A stretch of DNA of 12,540 nucleotides from the NCBI GenBank assembly GCA_015232935.1, contig JADFYT010000039.1:1-12540 (forward strand). The letters run 5' to 3'. The position numbers and the translations under genes are program-made. The notes beneath the pieces were generated by a model. It was given only the letters and a program-made list of their open reading frames with translations, searched no databases and was not told the origin of the DNA. Each line of letters starts with the position of its first letter. Position 1 is the first letter of the stretch. This stretch comes from Desulfamplus sp. Lineage in GTDB: Bacteria; Desulfobacterota; Desulfobacteria; Desulfobacterales; Desulfobacteraceae. Of this stretch, positions 6,874-12,540 are shown piece after piece.

Positions 6874-6918
6874 TCCCCCTACCCTCTTGACAATTCAAAA
6901 ACAAAAGAGAGAGGGGGA
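6874..6918. terminator. Hairpin between convergent genes
   Basis: TCCCCCT (6874-6880) pairs with AGGGGGA (6912-6918), and TCTT (6885-6888) pairs with AAGA (6905-6908) after a small internal mismatch, leaving a 16-nt loop. It occupies the 69-bp gap between the YkgJ-family gene and the end of phoR, so it may serve both strands. Neither strand shows a strong U-tract after it. Confidence 0.45.
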
Positions 6919-6926
6919 TATTACAT

Positions 6927-8711
6927 TCACACAGGAAGGCGGATCAAAAAACAGCTTCCCTTGCCAGGCTGACTCTCCACATCAATCCGGCCATTGTGTG
7001 CCATGACAATGTGCTTGACAATGGCAAGCCCCAGACCCGTTCCTCCCTCTTTGCGACTTCGTCCCTTATCCACCCTGTAGAATCTTTCAAACAGACGATT
7101 CAGATGCTCCTTGCCAATTCCTGGTCCATTATCAGATACCTTAATAACAACTTCGGATTCAAAGCTGTCTATATCGCTCTCAATTGTTATATGGCCTGCC
7201 TCATGGCTGTATTTAACAGCATTGTCGATAAGATTTACAATGGCCTGTTCGATTAGCTGAGGATCTGCATTAATCTTTTTTTTGGACCTGAGTCTGGCTT
7301 CAATGCTGATATTTTTATCAGCAGCCTTTTCCTTGCATGTCTGGATGGAATTTGTGATGGCGTCTGACAGATCTGTCTCTATCATGGTCAATTGACGCCT
7401 CCCCTCAATCTGCTCAATTTGAGACAAGTGGAGCAGGTCTTCTATAATTGCACTCAATCTATTGACATTGCGTTCAATCACTGAATAGAACTGGTTTCGT
7501 TCCTCTGTTGTCAGTTCCTGTTCGCTGTGCTTATGGCTGATCAGGGTTTCGACATAACCCTTGATGCTTGTCAACGGGGTTTTCAGTTCATGGGAAACAT
7601 TTGCCGCGAAATCCTGACGCATCTGTTCAAGGTGCCGCAGTTTTGTAACATCATTCAAGATGACTAAAAGTCCTATTTTTTCATGCTTGATATCAATCAA
7701 AGGTGAACTGTGAATATAGAGAATCTTTTTTGTGCCATTATCATACAAAACAATATCACGCTCTATGGGAACATTACTTTGTGCGGCATCCGCGATGAAT
7801 TTTTGCAGACTGTAGTTCCTGATAGACTCCTTTAATCCGGTTCCTTGAACCACAGCGGGTTTTACGCAAAAAATCTGTGCGGCTGATGGATTAATACTGA
7901 TAATGAGGTTCTCCCTGTCCAAGGCAATAACCCCCTCTTGCATGCTTGACAGAACTGAATCAAGTTCATTTTTTTGCCTGATAGTCGTCTTGATTTTATC
8001 ATCTAACCTGGATGCCATGCTGTTCATTGAAAGTGCCAGAGCCGCCATTTCAATGGAACTTGGAATAAGAAGCTTTCGGGTCAGATCCCCTTCTGAAAAG
8101 TACTGGGCTACTTTTGTCATATCTTCAATGGGTCTGGTGATCTTTTTTGAAATAAAAAATCCGACCACAGACGCAAACAGTGCAATAAGTACCCCTCCAA
8201 GAATAACCCTGTAAATCACCTGTCTTATTTTTTCATCAATAGTTGAAATGGAGATAGACATTCTGATAACAGCATGCACAACATTATTTTTTTCGATGGG
8301 AATGGCCACGTACATCATTTTTTTACTCAAAGTATCGCTGTATCTGGCAATGGAACTGACCGAGCCTTTGAAGGCATCAATAAGTTCTGGTCTGTTCTTG
8401 TGATTTGCCATTTCCGTTACGTTGTTGTCCGAATCAGCAATTACAGTGCCCTCAGGCAGTATGACTGTAATCCTGGTGAAAGAGTCTTGTCCCGCCTTTT
8501 TGCAGAATTGATCCAGTAGTACAGGATCCGGGATCAGATCATATATTCCATGTTTCAGAATTTCCCCACGGGATTTTAAATCCTCATAGGCCTGTTCAAG
8601 AAAAAACTTCTGGTAAAAATTAGATGAGTAGTATGTTACAGCAATCAGAGAAACAATGATAATCAACAGATATGACGGATAGATTTCCCATAGTAGCTTT
8701 TTGCGTTTCAT
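6927..8711 (-). CDS. phoR: Phosphate-regulon sensor histidine kinase PhoR
   Basis: A 594-residue membrane histidine kinase that senses phosphate status through the Pst transporter and PhoU and controls PhoB phosphorylation. In order: TM1 (about 11-33), a periplasmic region of about 130 residues, TM2 (about 165-187), HAMP (ISKKITRPIEDMTK onward), a PAS domain (about 245-355), HisKA with phosphoacceptor H374 in FAANVSHELKTPL, and HATPase_c with an N-box (NLIDNAVKYS), G1 (DNGPGIG) and G2 (GGTGLGLAIV). Unlike E. coli PhoR it has a sizeable periplasmic domain. I chose the ATG at 8711 because AAGGAAG precedes it by 8 nt. An in-frame ATG at 8741 would add MKHAKKGRYL, but that ATG lies in the end of an inserted MITE-like element and lacks a good Shine-Dalgarno sequence. 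Last gene of the operon. Confidence 0.92.
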   Translation of the reverse strand: MKRKKLLWEIYPSYLLIIIVSLIAVTYYSSNFYQKFFLEQAYEDLKSRGEILKHGIYDLIPDPVLLDQFCKKAGQDSFTRITVILPEGTVIADSDNNVTEMANHKNRPELIDAFKGSVSSIARYSDTLSKKMMYVAIPIEKNNVVHAVIRMSISISTIDEKIRQVIYRVILGGVLIALFASVVGFFISKKITRPIEDMTKVAQYFSEGDLTRKLLIPSSIEMAALALSMNSMASRLDDKIKTTIRQKNELDSVLSSMQEGVIALDRENLIISINPSAAQIFCVKPAVVQGTGLKESIRNYSLQKFIADAAQSNVPIERDIVLYDNGTKKILYIHSSPLIDIKHEKIGLLVILNDVTKLRHLEQMRQDFAANVSHELKTPLTSIKGYVETLISHKHSEQELTTEERNQFYSVIERNVNRLSAIIEDLLHLSQIEQIEGRRQLTMIETDLSDAITNSIQTCKEKAADKNISIEARLRSKKKINADPQLIEQAIVNLIDNAVKYSHEAGHITIESDIDSFESEVVIKVSDNGPGIGKEHLNRLFERFYRVDKGRSRKEGGTGLGLAIVKHIVMAHNGRIDVESQPGKGSCFLIRLPV

Positions 8712-8729
8712 CAAGTATCTTCCTTTTTT

Positions 8730-8834
8730 GGCATGCTTCATTTGCCGCTCTACATTTTCTTTAGGCTTATCCCTGTTTTCAGGGTTTTTTTCAAAAAAAG
8801 TGTAAACTGCTTTTGAGGTGATATGAAGGATGCT
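8730..8834 (-). mobile_element. MITE-like palindromic element, copy 2 (phoB-phoR junction)
   Basis: This 105-bp non-coding sequence, read on the minus strand, matches the 106-bp element at 11156-11261. The first 44 nt agree at 40 positions and the last 33 at 29; the central tip differs. Its ends are imperfect 12-bp inverted repeats (GGCATGCTTCAT and, on the other strand, AGCATCCTTCAT). The interior also pairs, so the whole unit can fold into one long hairpin with a CCCTG/CAGGG tip (8771-8775 and 8780-8784). It fills most of the gap between phoB and phoR and carries the ATG at 8741. It encodes no transposase, so an enzyme supplied elsewhere would be needed for movement. Confidence 0.8.
8771..8791 (+). 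terminator. Plus-strand intrinsic terminator-like hairpin inside MITE copy 2
   Basis: CCCTG-TTTT-CAGGG is followed directly by seven T residues, which fits a minimal intrinsic terminator for plus-strand (antisense) transcription. For the pho operon on the minus strand the same hairpin is preceded by A residues and would not terminate. It forms the tip of the palindromic element. Confidence 0.4.
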
Positions 8835-8849
8835 CTTTTTTTCGTATCC

Positions 8850-9566
8850 TCAGGTATCTTCTTTAAACCGGTAGCCAATGCCTCTCACAGTTTCAATGTA
8901 CTTTCCATGATCTCCAAGTTTTTTACGCAACCCGACTATCTGGACATCAATGCTTCTTTCGGTCACAACGTAGTTATCTCCCCTTACGGCATCCATAATC
9001 TGCTGACGGGTAAAGACCCATCCAGGCCGCCGTGCGAGAGCCAGAAGGATATTAAATTCCGAATAGGTCAGATCAACTGGCGATCCATCAATTTCAACCT
9101 TGTATCTGCCCGAATCTATCAATATGCCAAAAAGAGTGATTTGCCGAGTTTGAGTATGGTGGTCATTTTTAGACTCTTTTTGATTCAGCAATGTTTTTCG
9201 CCGCAGTATTGTCCGTACGCGGGCAAGAAGTATTCTGGGGCTGAACGGCTTGGAGATATAATCATCTGCCCCCAGTTCCAGACCGGTTACTACATCGGCC
9301 TCTTCTCCCTTGGCTGTCAGCATGATAACAGGAATTTCAGGAAGCTGAGGAGTATTTTTGATCTGCCTTGTTACCTCTAATCCGTCAATTCCAGGAAGCA
9401 TAAGGTCAAGTATCATCAAATCAATCTTCTCATTGCGTAATACTTTTATGGCATCCTCGCCATTTCCCGCTGCAGTTACGCTGTATCCCTCCCGAAGCAG
9501 GTTGAACCTGATCAGCTCCAGGATGTCTTCCTCATCATCAACAATTAATATGTGCTCTTTTGGCAT
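8850..9566 (-). CDS. phoB: Phosphate-regulon response regulator PhoB
   Basis: A 238-residue OmpR/PhoB-class response regulator. The receiver domain (about 3-120) has the acidic pocket D10-D11-E12, phosphoacceptor D54 (ILDLMLPGIDG), T84 and K106 (SKPFSPR). After a linker rich in charged residues, the winged-helix DNA-binding domain (about 140-235) shows LTYSEFNILLALARRPGWVFTRQQI, the recognition-helix region RSIDVQIVGLRKKL and the terminal wing VRGIGYRF. When phosphorylated by PhoR it should activate pst and other phosphate-starvation genes. It starts 25 bp after phoU, preceded by CAGGA; phoR follows after a gap now filled by a MITE-like element. Confidence 0.95.
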   Translation of the reverse strand: MPKEHILIVDDEEDILELIRFNLLREGYSVTAAGNGEDAIKVLRNEKIDLMILDLMLPGIDGLEVTRQIKNTPQLPEIPVIMLTAKGEEADVVTGLELGADDYISKPFSPRILLARVRTILRRKTLLNQKESKNDHHTQTRQITLFGILIDSGRYKVEIDGSPVDLTYSEFNILLALARRPGWVFTRQQIMDAVRGDNYVVTERSIDVQIVGLRKKLGDHGKYIETVRGIGYRFKEDT

Positions 9567-9591
9567 GATTCAAATCCTGTGGGATATATTT

Positions 9592-10242
9592 TTAGCAGTG
9601 GCGTACAATTTCGCCCTCTATAATATAAATTATCTCTTCTGCAATATTGGTAGCCAGGTCAGCTATCCGCTCAAGATGCCGTGAGATCAAGAACATGTTA
9701 ATGATGTACCCCGCTTTTTCAGGATAATTTCTTAAAATATCTTTTGTCGCGTCATATGCCTGGTTTTTGATTCTGTCAACAGCATCATCCATTCCATTAA
9801 TTGTTTTGGCCAGATCAAGGTCCATGTTAACAAAGGCATCCAGACTCTGCTTGAGCATCTGTTTGACTCTTCTGGCCATCTCCATATAATCAAACGTGAA
9901 AATCTGTTCCTTTTCCTTGGAAGCAACTATTACCCTGTGAGCCACATTTACCGCAAGATCGGCAATACGCTCCATGTCATTATTGATCTTGATGACAGCA
10001 ACCAGAAAACGTAAATCAATTGCTACAGGCTGATAGAGTGCGAGCATCTTCAGGCACTCCTCCTCTATGGCAACCTCAGCTTCATCAATTTCATAATCTC
10101 CGGCAATTATCCTTTTGGCCATTTGAGTATCCATATATTCAATGGAATTGCTCATCATCTGAAGCCTCTCTTCAATCATCGCACCCAGGCTGAGCAAATT
10201 GTTTTTCATCTTGTCAAGTTCTTTTTTTAATAAATAACTCAT
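9592..10242 (-). CDS. phoU: Phosphate signalling protein PhoU
   Basis: A 216-residue all-helical protein made of two PhoU three-helix repeats. Each repeat has the metal-binding signature: E91-R-I-A-D95 in KINNDMERIADLAVNVA and E191-R-I-A-D195 in LISRHLERIADLATNIAEE. The family block ALYQPVAIDLRF is at residues 68-79. PhoU couples the Pst transporter to PhoR, keeping the kinase inhibitory when phosphate is ample and restraining transport. It lies between pstB and phoB, as expected. AAGGTG precedes the ATG by about 5 nt. Repeats resembling a regulatory site lie just upstream (10254-10290). Length and motifs are typical. Confidence 0.95.
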   Translation of the reverse strand: MSYLLKKELDKMKNNLLSLGAMIEERLQMMSNSIEYMDTQMAKRIIAGDYEIDEAEVAIEEECLKMLALYQPVAIDLRFLVAVIKINNDMERIADLAVNVAHRVIVASKEKEQIFTFDYMEMARRVKQMLKQSLDAFVNMDLDLAKTINGMDDAVDRIKNQAYDATKDILRNYPEKAGYIINMFLISRHLERIADLATNIAEEIIYIIEGEIVRHC

Positions 10243-10253
10243 ACAGTCACCTT

Positions 10254-10290
10254 AATCATTATAACGATTATAAATCATTATGACGGTCAT
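10254..10290. promoter_or_regulatory. Direct repeats and palindrome upstream of phoU (candidate regulatory site)
   Basis: The 113-bp pstB-phoU gap has AATCATTAT(A/G)ACG twice (10254-10266 and 10273-10285; 19-bp period, 12/13 identical). The perfect palindrome ATGAC-G-GTCAT (10280-10290) overlaps the second copy. On the minus strand the region also contains two TATAAT hexamers (10258-10263 and 10267-10272), but no good -35 box sits at the right distance. A regulator-dependent internal promoter for phoU-phoB-phoR is possible. GTCAT recalls the core of the E. coli Pho box, but the arrangement differs. A small TGCC/GGCA hairpin follows (10290-10303). Confidence 0.35.
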
Positions 10291-10355
10291 GCCCTGGCAG
10301 GCACAACGAAGAATGAAAGCCTCATGATCGCAGCTCTCTGCCAATAGAGATCTTT

Positions 10356-11126
10356 TCAACCAAAACGACCCGTAATATAATCCTCTGTCTGTTTCAGTGC
10401 GGGTTTTGTAAACAGCACATCTGTAGTATCCACCTCAATCAGCTTGCCAATATAAAAAAACGCGGTCACATCCGAGACACGGGCTGCCTGCTGCATGTTG
10501 TGGGTAACAATGATGATGGTATAGTTCTCTTTCAACTGTTCAATCAGCTCCTCAATTTTCTGTGTTGCAATGGGATCCAGTGCCGATGCAGGTTCATCCA
10601 TGAGAAGGACTTCGGGCTCCACGGCAAGGGCTCTGGCAATGCACAGTCTTTGTTGCTGACCCCCTGAAAGCCCTAAAGCTGATTCATGCAGGCGATCCTT
10701 GATCTCATCCCACAGTGCGGCCGCCTTCAGGCTTTGCTCCACTTTATAGGCAATATCAGTTTTTGATTTGATGCCATTGACGCGTAAACCATATGCCACA
10801 TTTTCAAAAATACTTTTGGGAAACGGGTTGGGTTTTTGAAATACCATGCCCACACTTTTTCGCAAAGAGACCACATCAACCAAAGGATCGTAGATATTTA
10901 GCTTGTCCAGCAGGATCTTGCCCTCTGCACGAGAACCAGGAATAAGGTCGTTCATCCTGTTTATACAACGCAAAAAGGTACTTTTCCCACAGCCGGACGG
11001 TCCGATCAATGCGGTGACCTCGTTTTCATAAAAATCGAGGCTTATACCATGCAGTGCCTTAAAATCAGCATAATAAAAATCAAGATCTTCGGCTTTTATT
11101 TTAATTTTCCGAGCGGTTTTTGTCAT
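10356..11126 (-). CDS. pstB: Phosphate ABC transporter ATP-binding protein PstB
   Basis: A 256-residue ABC ATPase that powers high-affinity phosphate import through PstC-PstA. All core motifs are present: Walker A GPSGCGKST (42-50), Q-loop Q97 in VFQKPNPFPKSIFENVAYG (a PstB hallmark), ABC signature LSGGQQQRLCIARAL (153-167), Walker B VLLMDEPASALDP with catalytic E178, and the H-switch H209 in IIVTHNMQQAARVSD. AGGA lies 6 nt before the ATG. It follows pstA in the operon, but the gap is widened to 139 bp by a palindromic MITE-like element; without it the gap would be 25 bp. A 113-bp gap with possible regulatory repeats separates it from phoU. Confidence 0.97.
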   Translation of the reverse strand: MTKTARKIKIKAEDLDFYYADFKALHGISLDFYENEVTALIGPSGCGKSTFLRCINRMNDLIPGSRAEGKILLDKLNIYDPLVDVVSLRKSVGMVFQKPNPFPKSIFENVAYGLRVNGIKSKTDIAYKVEQSLKAAALWDEIKDRLHESALGLSGGQQQRLCIARALAVEPEVLLMDEPASALDPIATQKIEELIEQLKENYTIIIVTHNMQQAARVSDVTAFFYIGKLIEVDTTDVLFTKPALKQTEDYITGRFG

Positions 11127-11147
11127 TTGGGATCCTAAAAATATAGA

Positions 11148-11269
11148 GGTTTTACGGCATGTTTCATATCATCTCAAAAGCAGTTTACACTTTTTTTGAG
11201 AAAATCCCCTGAAAATGGGAATGCTGTCAAAGAAAGTGTAAAGCTGCAAATGAAACATGCCGGTTTTAC
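11148..11269. repeat. Perfect 8-bp target-site duplication around MITE copy 1
   Basis: GGTTTTAC occurs immediately on both sides of the element: 11148-11155 on the left and 11262-11269 on the right. The right copy includes the pstA stop codon (TTA on the plus strand, 11266-11268), so insertion at this point duplicated the stop without disrupting PstA. Eight-bp duplications are produced by several IS families, including IS256, ISL3, IS66 and IS6. Confidence 0.8.
11156..11261 (+). mobile_element. MITE-like palindromic element, copy 1 (pstA-pstB junction)
   Basis: A 106-bp non-coding element with perfect 12-bp terminal inverted repeats: GGCATGTTTCAT at 11156-11167 and its complement at 11250-11261. 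Further in, GCAG-TTTACACTTT pairs with AAAGTGTAAA-GCTGC, and the tip is TCCC/GGGA, so one long hairpin can form. It has 8-bp direct repeats on both sides and a related, inverted copy 2.4 kb away. In the sense of operon transcription the tip hairpin is followed by TTTT, so it might attenuate read-through from pstA into pstB. No ORF is present, and the parent IS family cannot be named from this window. Confidence 0.85.
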
Positions 11270-12246
11270 TTTATTCTTTTTCTCAGTCGGGAACGGTAAA
11301 TGATTGCCGCAAGATTCATTCCCATAACCAGACAGATCAGAACCAGAGATGTTCCATACTGCATGGGACGTGTCGCCTCAATGTTGGTTCCCGCGGTTGC
11401 CAGGACATATACATGATACGGCAGGGCCATGACTTCATCAAAAATGGATGTGGGCAAGATGGGAGTAGAAAAAACAGCACTTGTGAACATGATCGGTGCG
11501 GTCTCTCCGGCAGCCCGGCTTATCCCGAGAATCGAGCCGGTCAAAATGCCTGGAAGTGCGGTCGGCAGAACCACCCTGTAAATAGTCTGCCATTTGGTTG
11601 CACCAAGCCCAAGTGATGCCTCCCTGTAAGTATCAGGAACGCTTCTGAGGGCCTCTTCGGTTGAGCCGATGATGACCGGAAGGATCATGACCGCGAGTGT
11701 CAAAGCACCCGCGGTCAGACTTATCCCCATTTTCAGTACGATACAAAAAAAAGCAAGGCCGAACAATCCAAAAACAATAGATGGAACTCCTGCGAGGTTA
11801 TTGATTGCCAGCCGGATCATGCGGATCATCTTCCCTTGCTCTGCATACTCATTTAGATATATGGCTGATGCCACGCCAACAGGCAGGGCGATCAGGATCG
11901 AAAGAACTCCAAGATAGAGAGTGCCTACAATACAAGGAAGTATGCCCCCTTTGGTCATGGAATCCCTGGGCATGTCGGTCAAAAACTCCCATGATATGGC
12001 CATCCATCCTTTGCTCACCATAAAATAGATAATTACCAGCAAGGCGATTCCATTGACAAGAGCGGCTACCCGAAGCACTAAAAAAGAGAGAGTCTGGATT
12101 CTTCGCCTGCGGTTTATTCCGGTTGTCGCAGAAATATGGCTTATTGTTTTATTATTTTTGCCTTTAGAATCCTCTTCTGTGACAATGTAGTTATTTTTAT
12201 TATTTCTGGCCATATCTTTCGGGGCTATCTTGTTTTCGGAGTTCAT
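11266..12246 (-). CDS. pstA: Phosphate ABC transporter permease PstA
   Basis: A 326-residue inner-membrane permease that forms the phosphate channel with PstC. It has about six hydrophobic segments (roughly 55-77, 103-128, 150-171, 175-195, 228-245 and 298-318) and the cytoplasmic EAA loop that contacts PstB, EEALRSVPDTYREASLGLGATKWQ (197-220 region). The family segment ISRAAGETAPIMF follows. The first 50 residues are hydrophilic, Lys/Asn-rich and end in RRRR, longer than I expect for PstA. The chosen start has GGAG about 11 nt upstream, overlapping the pstC stop. A later start at M12 has no good ribosome binding site. The stop codon lies in the direct repeat created by the adjacent MITE-like insertion. 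Confidence 0.95.
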   Translation of the reverse strand: MNSENKIAPKDMARNNKNNYIVTEEDSKGKNNKTISHISATTGINRRRRIQTLSFLVLRVAALVNGIALLVIIYFMVSKGWMAISWEFLTDMPRDSMTKGGILPCIVGTLYLGVLSILIALPVGVASAIYLNEYAEQGKMIRMIRLAINNLAGVPSIVFGLFGLAFFCIVLKMGISLTAGALTLAVMILPVIIGSTEEALRSVPDTYREASLGLGATKWQTIYRVVLPTALPGILTGSILGISRAAGETAPIMFTSAVFSTPILPTSIFDEVMALPYHVYVLATAGTNIEATRPMQYGTSLVLICLVMGMNLAAIIYRSRLRKRIK

Positions 12247-12260
12247 GGAGCTATTATCTC

Positions 12261-12540
12261 CTACAGGCTTGCTTCACCTGTTTGTCTGTATTTATTGGAT
12301 ATGTAATCTGCCAGCAGATTAAACCCCAGAGTAAAGAGAAACAGGACAATGCCAATGGCAAACAGTGCATAGTAATGTTCGGTTCTAAATGGTGCTTCGG
12401 CCATCTCTGCCGCGATAGTTGCGGGCATGGGGCGTACCGGATCAAAAATTGAGGCGGGAATCATGCTCGCACCGCCTGCCACCATCAACACCACCATGGT
12501 CTCTCCAATGGCTCTGGAGAGTCCTAAAATGGACGCAGTA
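12261..12540 (-). CDS. pstC: Phosphate ABC transporter permease PstC, C-terminal part (5' end outside window)
   Basis: The reading frame is open from the right edge to a TAG at 12261-12263, giving about 92 residues. It begins with the PstC hallmark ILGLSRAIGETMVVLMVAGG, the membrane segment that follows the EAA loop. It continues with the PMPATIAAEMAEAP loop and a last hydrophobic segment (YYALFAIGIVLFLFTLGFNLLADYI, split by charged ends), finishing in a short polar tail. The internal ATG at 12497 is not the start, since homology continues upstream of it. The gap to pstA is 14 bp, so the two permeases should be translated from one mRNA. The EAA loop and the rest of the gene lie beyond the window. 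Confidence 0.93.
   Translation of the reverse strand, partial: TASILGLSRAIGETMVVLMVAGGASMIPASIFDPVRPMPATIAAEMAEAPFRTEHYYALFAIGIVLFLFTLGFNLLADYISNKYRQTGEASL

Larger units (their letters stand above)
8722..8842. repeat. Imperfect 8-bp direct repeats flanking the phoB-phoR element
   Basis: CCTTTTTT at 8722-8729 and CTTTTTTT at 8835-8842 flank the element at 8730-8834 and agree at 7 of 8 positions. This is what a slightly decayed 8-bp target duplication would look like. The T-rich sequence makes chance similarity easier, so it is weaker evidence than the perfect repeat around the other copy. Confidence 0.5.

Noticed and set aside
8823..9380. Long plus-strand reading frame opposite phoB
   Set aside because: It is a shadow of the phoB codons; the minus strand encodes a complete, motif-bearing response regulator and the plus-strand translation resembles no family.
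11156..11261. Pho box function for the palindromic elements
   Set aside because: Copy 1 contains CTGTCAAAG, slightly Pho-box-like, but copy 2 lacks it, there is no proper 11-bp direct-repeat arrangement, and the transposon-like ends and flanking duplication explain the sequence better.
1..12540. CRISPR arrays, tRNA or rRNA genes, phage genes and transposase genes
   Set aside because: I looked for regular repeat-spacer structure, tRNA-like segments and transposase motifs and saw none; the only mobile-type sequences are the two non-coding palindromic elements.

Overview
The window looks like the chromosome of a moderately AT-rich, Gram-negative anaerobe, most likely a sulfate-reducer-type member of the Desulfobacterota (Desulfobacteraceae-like). 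This rests on gene content and protein style: a rhodanese-rubrerythrin fusion, a short MetF of the YitJ C-terminal type, a YkgJ-type cysteine-cluster protein, and a pst-phoU-phoB-phoR block. The lineage call is an inference without any database search.

Left part (1-1907): the edge may hold the last 39 codons of a plus-strand gene. Next come two minus-strand genes, a gamma-family PLP enzyme of sulfur amino acid metabolism (methionine gamma-lyase-like) and a small DUF503/YlxP-like protein. A good sigma70-type promoter carrying a 13-bp palindrome over its -10 box lies between them and should drive the lyase gene.

Middle (2219-6857, plus strand): metF; a rhodanese-rubrerythrin fusion coupled (3-nt gap) to a membrane-anchored transglutaminase-like protein; then a YkgJ-family cysteine-cluster protein. 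Several short degenerate tandem duplications occur here, both between genes and as in-frame low-complexity inserts in the transglutaminase-like protein.

Right part (6927-12540, minus strand): a phosphate-uptake and phosphate-sensing operon read in the order pstC (partial, runs off the right edge)-pstA-pstB-phoU-phoB-phoR. PstC and PstA are the permeases and PstB the ATPase of the high-affinity phosphate ABC transporter. PhoU links transporter state to the PhoR kinase, which controls the regulator PhoB.

The most striking observation is a pair of about 105-bp non-coding, palindromic MITE-like elements (11156-11261 and 8730-8834). They have 12-bp terminal inverted repeats, are roughly 80-85% alike by eye, lie in opposite orientations, and sit in the pstA/pstB and phoB/phoR junctions of the same operon. 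The first is flanked by a perfect 8-bp direct repeat that contains the pstA stop codon; the second by a 7/8 direct repeat. Removing each element plus one repeat copy restores a 25-bp gap at each junction, the same as the intact phoU-phoB gap. The second element also supplies a spurious in-frame ATG ahead of phoR.
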